Shown here piece by piece: positions 1-8,532 of a DNA stretch of 64,000 nt. The translations under genes and the position numbers were made by a program. The DNA comes from CAZHHM01 sp964532225. Lineage in GTDB: Bacteria; Margulisbacteria; WOR-1; JAKLHX01. Position 1 is the first letter of the stretch, and every line of letters starts with the position of its first letter. The notes beneath the pieces were generated by a model. The model worked only from the letters and a program-made list of their open reading frames with translations, did not search any database and was not told the DNA's origin. The stretch spans positions 1-64,000 of the forward strand of contig CAZHHM010000008.1 in assembly GCA_964532225.1 (NCBI GenBank). Direction: 5' to 3'.

Positions 1-798
1 TCCGCCCTGTTCGGGCTGAAATGCAGGGTGTATATGGGCGAGGAGGACGTTAAAAGACAGGCCCCGAACGTTACCCGTATGGAGCTTCTGGGCGCCGAGG
101 TCATAAGCGTCAAAGCCGGATCGCGCACTCTTAAAGAGGCGATAAACGAAGCCATGCGTGACTGGATGTCGAACGTATCTGACACTTTCTACCTTCTGGG
201 CTCTTGCATGGGTTCCCATCCGTATCCCCTGATGGTCAGGGACTTTCAGTCGGTCATCGGCAGGGAGAGCAGGTCTCAGGTAGTTGCCCGTGAAGGAAGA
301 CTGCCAAGCAGGGTCGTTGCCTGCGTCGGCGGCGGCAGCAATGCTATCGGGATGTTCTATCCTTTCATCGAAGACAGCAAGGTCGCCCTTATAGGCGCGG
401 AAGCCGGAGGAAGGGGCTCAAAGCTCGGCCTGAATTCCGCCGCACTCAATTACGGAAGACCGGGAGTCCTTCACGGGGCCATGAGCTATGTCCTGCAGAC
501 AAAAGAGGGGCAGATAAGCCTGACCCATTCTGTTTCCGCCGGACTTGACTATCCGGGAGTAGGACCGGAACATTCATATCTGAGGGACATAAAGCGGGTG
601 AAATATGTGCCTGTCAGCGACAAAGAAGCTCTCAAGGCCTTCCATTTACTGTCGGAAAAAGAGGGCATAATACCTGCCCTTGAATCTTCGCACGCACTGG
701 CTGTCCTAAATAAGATCAAAGCCGGCAAGAATGACATCACGGTCATCTGCCTGTCGGGCAGGGGCGATAAGGACCTTGGCATAGTCAGCGGTCACTGA
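1..798 (+). CDS. trpB: Tryptophan synthase beta chain, C-terminal part (5' truncated by window edge)
   Basis: The reading frame is open from base 1, so the 5' end of the gene lies outside the window; about 265 residues remain. The protein matches the C-terminal two thirds of TrpB, the PLP enzyme that joins indole and serine to make tryptophan. Visible hallmarks are the glycine-rich PLP-phosphate loop GGGSNAIG, followed by the segment with H-S-V-S-AGLDYPGVGPEH that closes the active site, and the C-terminal ESSHAL and LSGRGDKD motifs typical of TrpB. An isolated TrpB2-type enzyme is less likely given the classical GPEH segment. No other trp gene is visible downstream, so its operon partners, if any, are upstream of the window. 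Confidence 0.9.
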   Translation, partial: SALFGLKCRVYMGEEDVKRQAPNVTRMELLGAEVISVKAGSRTLKEAINEAMRDWMSNVSDTFYLLGSCMGSHPYPLMVRDFQSVIGRESRSQVVAREGRLPSRVVACVGGGSNAIGMFYPFIEDSKVALIGAEAGGRGSKLGLNSAALNYGRPGVLHGAMSYVLQTKEGQISLTHSVSAGLDYPGVGPEHSYLRDIKRVKYVPVSDKEALKAFHLLSEKEGIIPALESSHALAVLNKIKAGKNDITVICLSGRGDKDLGIVSGH

Positions 799-832
799 GC
801 CCTTTCGTTGAAAATCCGCACCTCCTGTGCAA

Positions 833-838
833 TAATAT
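833..838 (+). promoter_or_regulatory. -10 element directly before the PEGA gene
   Basis: TAATAT lies 5 bases before the ATG at 844, with no Shine-Dalgarno between. A TTGAAA at 808-813 is a poorly spaced (19 bp) -35 candidate. Transcription would begin at or next to the start codon, giving a leaderless mRNA. This is one of a recurring set in this window. Confidence 0.4.
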
Positions 839-843
839 TTTCA

Positions 844-1389
844 ATGGTGGATTTTAAAAAACTGCTGGCATTACTGCTTGCCCTTTCTCTGATCCTGCCT
901 GCGCCGGGCTTGGCTGCGTCAGGGAAGAAGGCCCGCACCAAGTATAAGACCAAGATCTCCAAGGTAGTCAAGAAAAAGGCCGTCAAAAAGGCCAGAAAAA
1001 ATACCATCAAGAAGAAAAGGGCCGCAAAGAAGGTCAGATCAAGGTCCGTAAAAAAATCATACAATGCAAAGACATCAAAGTTCAGGGCGACCACGATAAA
1101 GAAGAAAACCAAGAAACGAGCAGCTCAGAGGTCCTCTAAGCAATATGCTCCTGCGGCGGTCCAGCCTTCCAGAGGCTCGATCACGATCGATTCAAAGAAC
1201 GGACAGGTCGATGTTTACCTGAATGATGAGTTCGCGGGAAGGTCCCCCATAGTGCTCAAGGACCTCTCCCCGCAAAAGCACCTTGTCGAAGGCTATACCG
1301 GATACGGCCGCGTGTTCAGGAAAGAGGTCGATCTCAGCACCTCCGGGAACGTCGAGTACAGTATTGACCTCCCGTCCGAGTCGAACTGA
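844..1389 (+). CDS. Secreted Lys-rich PEGA-domain protein
   Basis: This 181-residue protein has an N-terminal signal peptide (hydrophobic run around residues 7-22 ending near GLAAS). A very basic region at about residues 25-100, dominated by KK, KKA and KKR clusters, follows, and a C-terminal PEGA-type domain begins at GSITIDS and includes GQVDVYLNDEFAGRSP. PEGA domains are usually found in surface or periplasmic proteins, often near S-layer or wall material. The function is unknown; the basic segment could bind anionic polymers such as wall polysaccharide or nucleic acid. ATG 844 was chosen because it starts directly at the signal peptide. An upstream TTG at 808 would put residues of no clear use in front of it. 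Confidence 0.6.
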   Translation: MVDFKKLLALLLALSLILPAPGLAASGKKARTKYKTKISKVVKKKAVKKARKNTIKKKRAAKKVRSRSVKKSYNAKTSKFRATTIKKKTKKRAAQRSSKQYAPAAVQPSRGSITIDSKNGQVDVYLNDEFAGRSPIVLKDLSPQKHLVEGYTGYGRVFRKEVDLSTSGNVEYSIDLPSESN

Positions 1390-1404
1390 CGGCTCAGCGA
1401 TGCC

Positions 1405-1433
1405 TTGAACGGGCCTACCGTTTATTGTAAAAT
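1405..1433 (+). promoter_or_regulatory. Sigma70-type promoter for efp-accB-recJ-purD-rdgB
   Basis: TTGAAC at 1405-1410 and TAAAAT at 1428-1433 are separated by exactly 17 bp. The predicted start near 1440 leaves a 20-base leader containing the Shine-Dalgarno GAGG (1451-1454), six bases before the efp ATG. Confidence 0.6.
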
Positions 1434-1460
1434 CATATTTTAAAAGGGAAGAGGTCATAA

Positions 1461-2021
1461 ATGTCAATTGCAGTCACGGAATTAAGGCCCGGGGTCACTA
1501 TCGAGCTCGACCGTCAGGTGTTCACCGTTGTCGAGTATAACCACATAAAGATGGGAAGGGGCGGGGCCATAGTTAGGGTCAAGCTCAAGAACATGGAGAC
1601 AGGGAACACGGCCGAGAGGACCTTTAAGTCGAATGACAAGGTGGACAGGGCGCATGTGGAACGGAAGCAGATGCAGTTCCTGTACAGCCAGTCCGGAGAA
1701 TACCACTTCATGGACCAGACGACGTTCGACCAGATAGCGATGACCGAAGAGATGATGGGCGACGCGTCCCACTATCTCAAAGAGGGTGATGTGGTAGAGG
1801 TCGTGACTTACGAAGAAAGGGTCATCGGGGTCGAACTGTCCTCGTCCGTAGTGCTCAAAGTAACTGAAACAGGCGCCAACTTCAAAGGGGACAGCGTTTC
1901 CAACATTATGAAACCGGCCACTCTTGAGACGGGTTTCGTCGTTCAGGTGCCGATGTTCGTTACAACGGGCGAATCGATAGTAGTCGATACCAGGACCGGA
2001 AAATATGTCGAAAGAGCTTGA
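1461..2021 (+). CDS. efp: Translation elongation factor P
   Basis: EF-P binds ribosomes stalled at consecutive prolines and promotes peptide-bond formation. The 186-residue length and three-domain beta-barrel layout are normal for the family: N-terminal KOW-like domain, then two OB-like domains, with the C-terminal signature GESIVVDTRTGKYVERA. The loop tip that reaches the peptidyl-transferase centre reads KMGRGGA, with arginine at residue 33, rather than the lysine of E. coli EF-P. The Arg-tip form is rhamnosylated in some bacteria, but no EarP is visible here. The start has a good GAGG Shine-Dalgarno and its own promoter. It appears to lead an operon with accB, recJ, purD and an XTP pyrophosphatase. 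Confidence 0.96.
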   Translation: MSIAVTELRPGVTIELDRQVFTVVEYNHIKMGRGGAIVRVKLKNMETGNTAERTFKSNDKVDRAHVERKQMQFLYSQSGEYHFMDQTTFDQIAMTEEMMGDASHYLKEGDVVEVVTYEERVIGVELSSSVVLKVTETGANFKGDSVSNIMKPATLETGFVVQVPMFVTTGESIVVDTRTGKYVERA

Positions 2022-2040
2022 AACAGCCAAGGAGAATCAA

Positions 2041-2481
2041 ATGGATTTTGATCTGGTTAAGAAGGTCATCAAGATCGCGCAGGATTCGGATATATCCGGG
2101 CTCATGGTCGAGAAGGACGGGTTCAAGATAGAAGTTAAACGCGACAAGGGCGGACATCCTGTGCCCCACGCGGCGGTCCATCAGGTAGCGCATCAGGCAC
2201 CGGCGGCAGTTTCGCCGGCAAAAAAGGACGAAGATGAAGGCCTGGTGGCGATCACATCCCCGATGGTAGGCACTTTTTACAGGGCCTCCTCGCCAGACAG
2301 CCCTCCGTATGCCGAGGTCGGCGATACGATCGAAAAAGGCAAGGTCGTCTGTATCATCGAGGCAATGAAGCTCTTCAACGAGATCGAATCCGAGGTTAGT
2401 GGCAAGGTCGTAAAGATACTGGTCGAGAACGGGAAGCCTGTCGAGTTCGGTCAGAAACTGATGCTGATCAAGCAGAACTGA
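2041..2481 (+). CDS. accB: Biotin carboxyl carrier protein of acetyl-CoA carboxylase
   Basis: AccB carries the biotin that shuttles carboxyl groups between biotin carboxylase and carboxyltransferase in the first step of fatty-acid synthesis. At 146 residues it has the usual layout: an N-terminal helix (MDFDLVKKVIKIAQ), a flexible Ala/Pro-rich linker at about residues 50-70, and a C-terminal biotinyl domain with the target motif EAMKLF, whose lysine is biotinylated. ATG 2041 is preferred over the in-frame ATG at 2005 because AAGGAG at 2029-2034 lies six bases upstream, and because the longer form would overlap efp by 17 bases. Neither accC nor other acc genes are in the window. Confidence 0.93.
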   Translation: MDFDLVKKVIKIAQDSDISGLMVEKDGFKIEVKRDKGGHPVPHAAVHQVAHQAPAAVSPAKKDEDEGLVAITSPMVGTFYRASSPDSPPYAEVGDTIEKGKVVCIIEAMKLFNEIESEVSGKVVKILVENGKPVEFGQKLMLIKQN

Positions 2482-2483
2482 AG

Positions 2484-4187
2484 ATGAGCCTACTGAACCG
2501 CCGCTGGACCATCCACAAGATGGACCCGTCACTTTCTCAGGAGATCTCCTCCAGGTTCCGCATTAGTCCCGTATCTGCGCAGGTGCTGATAAACAGAGGC
2601 CAGAAGACTGATGACCAGATAAGCGAATTCCTGAACCCGCGTTTGGCAGCGCTTAAGGACCCTTTTGACATTCCCGGGATGCGGGAGGCGGTGGACAGGG
2701 TCATAAAGGCCAAGGAGAACGGGGAAAAGGTCCTTGTCTACGGCGATTACGACGTTGACGGCGTTACAGCTACTTCGATCACCGTTCTGGCACTCAAAAA
2801 GATCGGCATCAGCTCCGACTACTATATCCCTCACAGGTATGACGAAGGCTACGGACTTAACAAAGAAGCTATCAAAAAGATCTCCGGTCAGGGAGTAAAG
2901 CTGATAATCACCGTGGACTGCGGCGTCAGCAATTTTTCGGAGATCGACGAGGCCGGAAAACTTGGCGTGGACGTGATAGTGACCGACCATCACAATGTCC
3001 AGAACGGTCTTCCGAAGGCCGTTGCGGTGGTCAATCCGAAAAGACTGGAGGAACCCCATTCTTCAAGGTTCCTGTCAGGCGCGGGCGTGGCTTTCAAGTT
3101 CGTGTGGGCCCTGTTCAGGGCCATGGGGATCAGTGAATCCTCCTATATCAAGGAGTTCCTTGACCTGGCCGCTATGGGCACGGTTGCCGATGTGGTGCCT
3201 TTGGTCGGGGAGAACAGGACGATAACGGTGAACGGCATGAAAGTGCTCAACGAGAAGAAAAGGGTCGGGGTCAGACAGCTTATCGAGAAAGCCGGCATCT
3301 CGGGAAGGTTGACCACAAGCAATGTGTCGTTCATGCTTGCCCCTCGCCTTAATGCTCCGGGCAGGCTTGAAAAAGCGGAACTCAGCATCCGCCTTATACT
3401 TGAGAACGACCCGAGGAAGGCGCAGGAACTGGCCGAAGAGGTCAACAAGATCAACACAGAAAGACAGCAGATAGGCAACCTTATCGGTGAAGAGGCCTTC
3501 GCGAAGCTTGAGAACGCGGATGAAAAGAAACTGATAGTGCTTTCCGGCAAGAACTGGCACCCCGGGGTCATAGGTATAGTGGCCTCAAAGATAGCCGAAA
3601 GGTTCTACAGGCCGGCTATCCTGATAAGCGAGGAAGGCGGTTTCTGCCGTGGCAGCGCCAGGAGCATCGAGAATTTCGACATATACAGCCTTTTGTTGTC
3701 CTGCAGGGACCTCTTCAGCGATTTCGGCGGACACAAGGACGCAGCGGGTTTTGAAATGCCTTCGGAGAACATACCTCTTCTTGAGGAAAGGCTGAATAAA
3801 GAGATCGAAGGGATACTGGCAGTGGACAATCTTGTGCCAAGCACCACGCTTGATATGGTTGTGAATTCCGATTCCATAAACATCGATCTTGCCAGAGAGC
3901 TTGAGAAGCTGGAGCCGTTCGGTAGCGGGAACCCCGCGCCGGTACTGATGTGCAAATCGATGAAAGTGTCCAGTCTGAAAAGGGTTGGGTATGACGGGAA
4001 CCATCTCAAGATGAAGCTGTCCGACGGGAGATCTCTCTTTGACAGCATCGGGTTCGGGATGGGCTCTCTCGCCGACAGCATCAATATGTCATCTCAATAT
4101 GATATTGCGTTCAACCTGTTCATAAATGAATGGGACGGTTTTGAGATCCCGCAAATGGAGCTTGTGGACATGAGGAGGGTGCAATGA
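2484..4187 (+). CDS. recJ: Single-stranded-DNA-specific exonuclease RecJ
   Basis: RecJ is a 5'-3' exonuclease on single-stranded DNA used in recombination and mismatch repair. The 567-residue protein has the DHH-family metal motifs in order: GDYDVDGVTA near residue 85, VDCGV near 148 and VTDHHN near 168. The DHHA1 domain follows with SGKNWHPGVIGIVASK and the FGGHKDAAGF motif, then a C-terminal OB-like domain. Length is normal for the family. The N-terminal sequence RRWTIHK resembles the usual RecJ start, which supports ATG 2484, two bases after the accB stop. The following purD start overlaps the recJ stop as ATGA, so the two are probably translationally coupled. Confidence 0.95.
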   Translation: MSLLNRRWTIHKMDPSLSQEISSRFRISPVSAQVLINRGQKTDDQISEFLNPRLAALKDPFDIPGMREAVDRVIKAKENGEKVLVYGDYDVDGVTATSITVLALKKIGISSDYYIPHRYDEGYGLNKEAIKKISGQGVKLIITVDCGVSNFSEIDEAGKLGVDVIVTDHHNVQNGLPKAVAVVNPKRLEEPHSSRFLSGAGVAFKFVWALFRAMGISESSYIKEFLDLAAMGTVADVVPLVGENRTITVNGMKVLNEKKRVGVRQLIEKAGISGRLTTSNVSFMLAPRLNAPGRLEKAELSIRLILENDPRKAQELAEEVNKINTERQQIGNLIGEEAFAKLENADEKKLIVLSGKNWHPGVIGIVASKIAERFYRPAILISEEGGFCRGSARSIENFDIYSLLLSCRDLFSDFGGHKDAAGFEMPSENIPLLEERLNKEIEGILAVDNLVPSTTLDMVVNSDSINIDLARELEKLEPFGSGNPAPVLMCKSMKVSSLKRVGYDGNHLKMKLSDGRSLFDSIGFGMGSLADSINMSSQYDIAFNLFINEWDGFEIPQMELVDMRRVQ

Positions 4188-5449
4188 AGATACTGGTGGT
4201 CGGGTCAGGAGGCCGAGAGGATGCCATATGCTGGAAGCTGAGCAAAAGCCCAAAGTGTGAAAAACTATATTGCGCACCCGGGAATGCCGGTACCACAAGA
4301 TGGGCCGTCTCGGTGCCGCATTCCAAACCGCAGGAGCTCCTGGAGTTCGCGAAAAAAGAGGGGATAGGCCTTACGTTCGTAGGTCCCGAAGTTCCTCTTG
4401 TTGAGGGAATCGTCGACCTGTTCGAAAAAGAGGGCCTCAAGATCTTCGGCCCGTCACAAAAAGCGGCCATGATCGAGGGGAGCAAGGCCTTTTCAAAACA
4501 CCTCATGAAAAAATATGCCATTCCCACGGCGGCATACGAGGAGTTCACTGATGCGCAGGACTCGCTTGCCTATGTACGCAGACAAAAGTTCCCTCTTGTG
4601 ATCAAAGCGGACGGACTGGCTGCCGGAAAAGGGGTCATCATCTGCACCACTTTGACAGAAGCAGAGAGTGCCGTTAATGATATCCTCGTCACTAAAAAGT
4701 TCGGCGATGCCGGCACAAAGATCATTGTCGAAGAATTCCTGCAGGGCGAGGAGGCCTCTATCCTGTGCTTCACCGACGGGAAGACCATTGTCCCGATGGA
4801 GTCTTCACAGGACCACAAACGGATATTTGACGGCGACAAAGGCCCCAATACAGGAGGGATGGGAGCTTACAGCCCTGCTCCTGTGGTAACTGCCGACCTG
4901 CTTTCAAAAGTGCAAAAGGACATACTTGAGCCGTCGGTATTCGCTCTTGAAAATGAGGGCGCGCTCTTTAAAGGTGTGCTTTATGTAGGGCTCATGGTCA
5001 CAAAAGAAGGTCCGAAGGTCCTTGAATACAACTGCCGTTTCGGGGACCCGGAAACTCAGGCGGTATTGCCTAGGCTCAAGACCGACCTTGTCGATATCTG
5101 CCTTGCTGTCATCGAAGGCCGTCTCAGCAAGATCAAGATCGAATGGGACAAAAGACCTTCGGTCTGCGTGGTCGTAGCTTCAGGGGGCTATCCCGACAAG
5201 TTCGCCAAGGGATATACGGTAGAAGGCCTGGACAAGGCGGAACAACTTCACGATGTCATCGTGTTCCACGCGGGAACGGCTGACGCTCAATGCAATGTAG
5301 TGACCTCGGGTGGCAGGGTCCTTGGTGTCACGGGACTTGGCGATAACATCGGGGATGCAATAAACAAAGCCTACAAAGCCGTCTCTATGATAAGCTTCAA
5401 GGACATGCATTACCGCAAAGATATCGGAGCAAAAGCGCTCAACAGATGA
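4184..5449 (+). CDS. purD: Phosphoribosylamine-glycine ligase
   Basis: PurD joins glycine to phosphoribosylamine with ATP, the second step of purine synthesis. The 421-residue protein has the normal length and the ATP-grasp signatures: VVGSGGREDAI at the start, KADGLAAGKGV near residue 145, the catalytic segment GPNTGGMGAYSPAP, and the metal-binding EYNCRFGDPETQ. It overlaps recJ upstream and the XTP pyrophosphatase downstream, each through an ATGA junction. This places it in a compact housekeeping operon rather than a dedicated pur cluster; no other purine gene is in the window. Confidence 0.96.
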   Translation: MKILVVGSGGREDAICWKLSKSPKCEKLYCAPGNAGTTRWAVSVPHSKPQELLEFAKKEGIGLTFVGPEVPLVEGIVDLFEKEGLKIFGPSQKAAMIEGSKAFSKHLMKKYAIPTAAYEEFTDAQDSLAYVRRQKFPLVIKADGLAAGKGVIICTTLTEAESAVNDILVTKKFGDAGTKIIVEEFLQGEEASILCFTDGKTIVPMESSQDHKRIFDGDKGPNTGGMGAYSPAPVVTADLLSKVQKDILEPSVFALENEGALFKGVLYVGLMVTKEGPKVLEYNCRFGDPETQAVLPRLKTDLVDICLAVIEGRLSKIKIEWDKRPSVCVVVASGGYPDKFAKGYTVEGLDKAEQLHDVIVFHAGTADAQCNVVTSGGRVLGVTGLGDNIGDAINKAYKAVSMISFKDMHYRKDIGAKALNR

Positions 5450-6039
5450 AACTGGTAGTTGCCACATACAATCCGGGCAAGGCCAAGGAAATAAAGAAGC
5501 TGCTGAACATCAAAGGCCTTCAGCTGGTCTGCCTTTCCGATATCCCCCAAAAGATAAAGATCGTGGAGAACGGGAAGACCTTCGAAGCTAATGCGGTCAA
5601 AAAGGCCGCTGCCGTCTCAAAAGCTCTCGGACTTCCGGCAGTTGCCGATGATTCGGGTCTTTGTGTCGATGCTCTCGGCGGAAGACCTGGGGTAAGGTCG
5701 GCAAGATACGTAAATCCTCCCGTCACGCCCGACAGACTTTGCAAAAAGCTCTTAAAAGAGATATCAGGGGTGCCATCACCAAAAAGAAAAGCGAGGTTCG
5801 TCTGCTGTGTCGCGGTCTCTGTTCCCGGACAGAAGATCAGGACAGTAAGAGGGGAGTGCAAAGGCAGGATAGCAGCAGCAATGGCAGGAGAAGGCGGATT
5901 CGGTTATGATCCTGTTTTTATCCCGTCAGGCCATAAAGAAACATTCGCACAGATGCCTCTGAAGCAGAAGAATGCTTTAAGCCACAGGGGCAAGGCATTT
6001 AAAAAAGCGGCTGCCCTGCTTGATCGATCGCTCAAATGA
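5446..6039 (+). CDS. rdgB: XTP/dITP pyrophosphatase (RdgB/HAM1 family)
   Basis: This house-cleaning enzyme hydrolyses XTP, dITP and ITP to the monophosphate and pyrophosphate, keeping deaminated purines out of DNA and RNA. The 197-residue protein has the family motifs TYNPGKAKEIK at the N-terminus, DDSGLCVDALGGRPGVRSARY near residue 70, GGFGYDPVF near 145 and the C-terminal LSHRGKA. It starts inside the purD stop (ATGA). Its last eight bases overlap the last bases of the convergent CoA-disulfide reductase gene on the other strand. Confidence 0.94.
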   Translation: MKLVVATYNPGKAKEIKKLLNIKGLQLVCLSDIPQKIKIVENGKTFEANAVKKAAAVSKALGLPAVADDSGLCVDALGGRPGVRSARYVNPPVTPDRLCKKLLKEISGVPSPKRKARFVCCVAVSVPGQKIRTVRGECKGRIAAAMAGEGGFGYDPVFIPSGHKETFAQMPLKQKNALSHRGKAFKKAAALLDRSLK

Positions 6040-8479
6040 ACAGGTTCGTGTCCGACTGCTCTGCAGCTCCGAGATAAGCGGCGACCCCGCCGATCTCAAT
6101 ACCGTCGATAAGTTCTTCTTTCTTGATCCCCATCATATCCATGCTCATCTGGCAGGCCACAAGGCGTGCCCCTCCGTTCATGGCATTTGATATGAACTGC
6201 TCAAGAGAGTCGATGTTCTTTTTCTTCATAATAAAGCGGATGAGCTTTGGTCCGATCCCCATAAAGTTCATTTTTGACAGCGCAAGCTTAAAGGTCCCTC
6301 TCGGCATCATGATCCCGAACATCGTCTCGAAGAGGTCTTTCTTTGTCCTTACTCTGTTCGTCTTCCTGAGGATGTTCAATCCCCAGAATGTGAAGAACAT
6401 CGTGACCTTTCTGCCCAGAGAAAGGCCGCCGTTCGCGATGACGAAAGCCGCTATAGCCTTGTCCATGTCGGAGCTGAATACGATTATTGTCTTATCATGA
6501 GGGATGTCACCAATATTTTTTGTAAGCTGCTGAAAGCCTTTTTGGACCCGGGCAAAGATCTTTGCCCCTCTATTCTCTACCAAAAGAAGCTTGTTCCCTG
6601 TCGTAGTGCACCAGACCGCGATATCATTTCCGAATCCCGGGTCAGTTGCCGTTATTTCGACGATATCCCCGGCAGTTTTATCCGAAAGAGCTTTTGAAAG
6701 CTGCATGATAGGCCCGGGGCATTGAAGTCCGCTGGCATCTATCGTGAACACCTCGCCTTTGTCCCTGATGACGTTGCGGAGCTCGTCGGTCTTGTCGATG
6801 AACGTTCCTTCGAATATCCCTACGTTCTCCTGTGACATTGCGGTGAATTTATACAATTTATAACCTCCGCTCAGATTAAAGGCGTTGTTGAAACCCAGGT
6901 TCCTCAGTACCGTCAAGGCGAAATAGGCGGTCTTACCCTGGTTGCAGCAGATGACTGTCTTCCTGTTCCGGTCCAGTTCGCCGGCCCTTTGTCTAAGCTC
7001 GGCAAGCGGGATGTTCAGTGCTCCTTCAATATGCCCCAGACCGAACTCAAGAGGGGTCCTCACGTCAAGGAATACGGCCCCTTCTTTCTTAAGCTCCTCT
7101 ACCTGGTCCCAATAAACCACGGGATTCTTGCCGGAGATCTGGTTGATAGCTACCATGCCTGCCAGATTAACAGGGTCCTTGGCACCTGAATAGGGCGGGG
7201 CATAGGCAAGCTCAAGCGCTGCCAGGTCATAGACGGTCTTACCGGCTTGTATCATCGCGGATATCACATCTATTCTTTTGTCCACGCCCTCGGCCCCGAT
7301 TATCTGCGCTCCGAGCACTTTACCGTTATCAGGGTCGAAAATGAGCTTCATTACCATGGGATATGCTCCGGGGTAGTATCCTGCATGCGAGGATGGTTGC
7401 AGATAGACCTTTGAGAGCTTAATGTTCCTTTTCTTCAGCTTCTTTTCGCTGTTCCCCGTTATCGCGGCCGTCAGATCGAATACTTTGGCTATGGCAGTGC
7501 CGGGTGTTCCGTTGTATACTGCATTGCCTCCGGTGATATTATCGGCAACTATCCTTCCCTGTTTGTTGGCTGAGTTGGCAAGGGGGATAAGCGCGGGCTC
7601 TCCGTTCACAAGATCGGTGATCTCGGTCGCATCCCCGAGAGCGTAGATGTCAGGGTCGTTCGTACGCATATGGCCGTCGACTTTGATGCCTCCGAGCCTG
7701 CCGAGCTCTATCCCGGCGTCTTTGGCCAGTTCGACCTCCGGCTTGATCCCAATGGAAAGGATGGCCATGTCGGCATGTATCGTCCTGCCGCTTTGCAATA
7801 CTGCTTCGAGGCTGTCGCATTTCGGGCTGAACTCTTTGACGGCATCATTCAAGAAGAGCTCAATTTTGTTCACTTTAAGGTGCTGATGGATGACGGTCGC
7901 CATTTCATAGTCCATCAGGTTCATGACCTGGCCGGCAAGCTCTACAATTGAGACCTGTATGCCGAGGTGATGCAGGTTCTCCGCTATCTCCAGCCCGATA
8001 AAACCGGCCCCGACTATGATGGCTTTCTTCGGGCCCTTTTCCGAGATGAACTGTTTTATCAGGTCCATGTCATGCAGGTTCCTGATAGTGAATATCCTTG
8101 AGTCGTTTATGCCCGGGACTGGGATCCTGATCGGGTATCCGCCGGGTGAAAGTACGAGCTTATCATAGGGTTCCTCGTAAACATTGTTGTTGGCAAGGTC
8201 CTTTACTTTGACCTTTTTTGATGCCCGGTCGATAGAAATGACCTCGGAGCTCGTCCTTACATCCACCTTGAACTGTTTCTCGAAGTCCGCTTCGGAAATG
8301 ACGACAAGCTGTTCTCTTTCTTTAATGACCCCGCCTATATGATATGGGATGCCGCAATTGGCGTAGGAGATCTCTTTTCCCCGTTCGAACATGATTATCT
8401 CGGCGTCTTCGCTGTTCCTGCGTAATCTTGCGGCCGTTCCGGCGCCTCCTGCGACCCCTCCGACTATGACGACCTTCAT
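6032..8479 (-). CDS. CoA-disulfide reductase / rhodanese / TusA / DsrE four-domain fusion
   Basis: This is an 815-residue fusion. Residues 1-445 are a flavin NAD(P)H-dependent disulfide oxidoreductase of the CoA-disulfide reductase group. They have a GGVAGGAGTAA dinucleotide motif, a single redox Cys42 in SYANCGIPYH, a second dinucleotide motif GAGFIGLEIAE and LGDATE for FAD. Residues 455-545 are a rhodanese domain with candidate active Cys512 in CCNQGKTAY. Residues 578-645 are a TusA-like sulfur carrier with Cys587 in LQCPGP. Residues 660-815 are a DsrE/F-like domain with Cys776. The order implies relay of sulfane sulfur between the cysteines, probably persulfide or polysulfide reduction or sulfur delivery. 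The family is known from Firmicutes and other anaerobes. AAAGGAG lies before the ATG and TATAAT lies about 30 bases upstream. Confidence 0.9.
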   Translation of the reverse strand: MKVVIVGGVAGGAGTAARLRRNSEDAEIIMFERGKEISYANCGIPYHIGGVIKEREQLVVISEADFEKQFKVDVRTSSEVISIDRASKKVKVKDLANNNVYEEPYDKLVLSPGGYPIRIPVPGINDSRIFTIRNLHDMDLIKQFISEKGPKKAIIVGAGFIGLEIAENLHHLGIQVSIVELAGQVMNLMDYEMATVIHQHLKVNKIELFLNDAVKEFSPKCDSLEAVLQSGRTIHADMAILSIGIKPEVELAKDAGIELGRLGGIKVDGHMRTNDPDIYALGDATEITDLVNGEPALIPLANSANKQGRIVADNITGGNAVYNGTPGTAIAKVFDLTAAITGNSEKKLKKRNIKLSKVYLQPSSHAGYYPGAYPMVMKLIFDPDNGKVLGAQIIGAEGVDKRIDVISAMIQAGKTVYDLAALELAYAPPYSGAKDPVNLAGMVAINQISGKNPVVYWDQVEELKKEGAVFLDVRTPLEFGLGHIEGALNIPLAELRQRAGELDRNRKTVICCNQGKTAYFALTVLRNLGFNNAFNLSGGYKLYKFTAMSQENVGIFEGTFIDKTDELRNVIRDKGEVFTIDASGLQCPGPIMQLSKALSDKTAGDIVEITATDPGFGNDIAVWCTTTGNKLLLVENRGAKIFARVQKGFQQLTKNIGDIPHDKTIIVFSSDMDKAIAAFVIANGGLSLGRKVTMFFTFWGLNILRKTNRVRTKKDLFETMFGIMMPRGTFKLALSKMNFMGIGPKLIRFIMKKKNIDSLEQFISNAMNGGARLVACQMSMDMMGIKKEELIDGIEIGGVAAYLGAAEQSDTNLFI

Positions 8480-8508
8480 TGTAGTTCTCCTTTGGGTGGG
8501 ATAAAAAG

Positions 8509-8526
8509 ATTATATCATTGTAGAAT
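8509..8526. promoter_or_regulatory. Divergent -10 elements between the CoADR fusion and the NYN gene
   Basis: On the minus strand TATAAT (8509-8514) lies 29 bases before the fusion gene start. On the plus strand TAGAAT (8521-8526) lies only six bases before the ATG at 8533, with no Shine-Dalgarno. One transcript would therefore be leadered and the other leaderless from the same 53-base gap. No convincing -35 boxes are seen. Confidence 0.4.
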
Positions 8527-8532
8527 TAGGGT

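Noticed and set aside
792..1112. Minus-strand hydrophobic frame opposite the PEGA gene
   Set aside because: Phe/Leu-rich translation arises from the complement of lysine codons (AAA/AAG); the plus frame has a signal peptide and a recognised domain.
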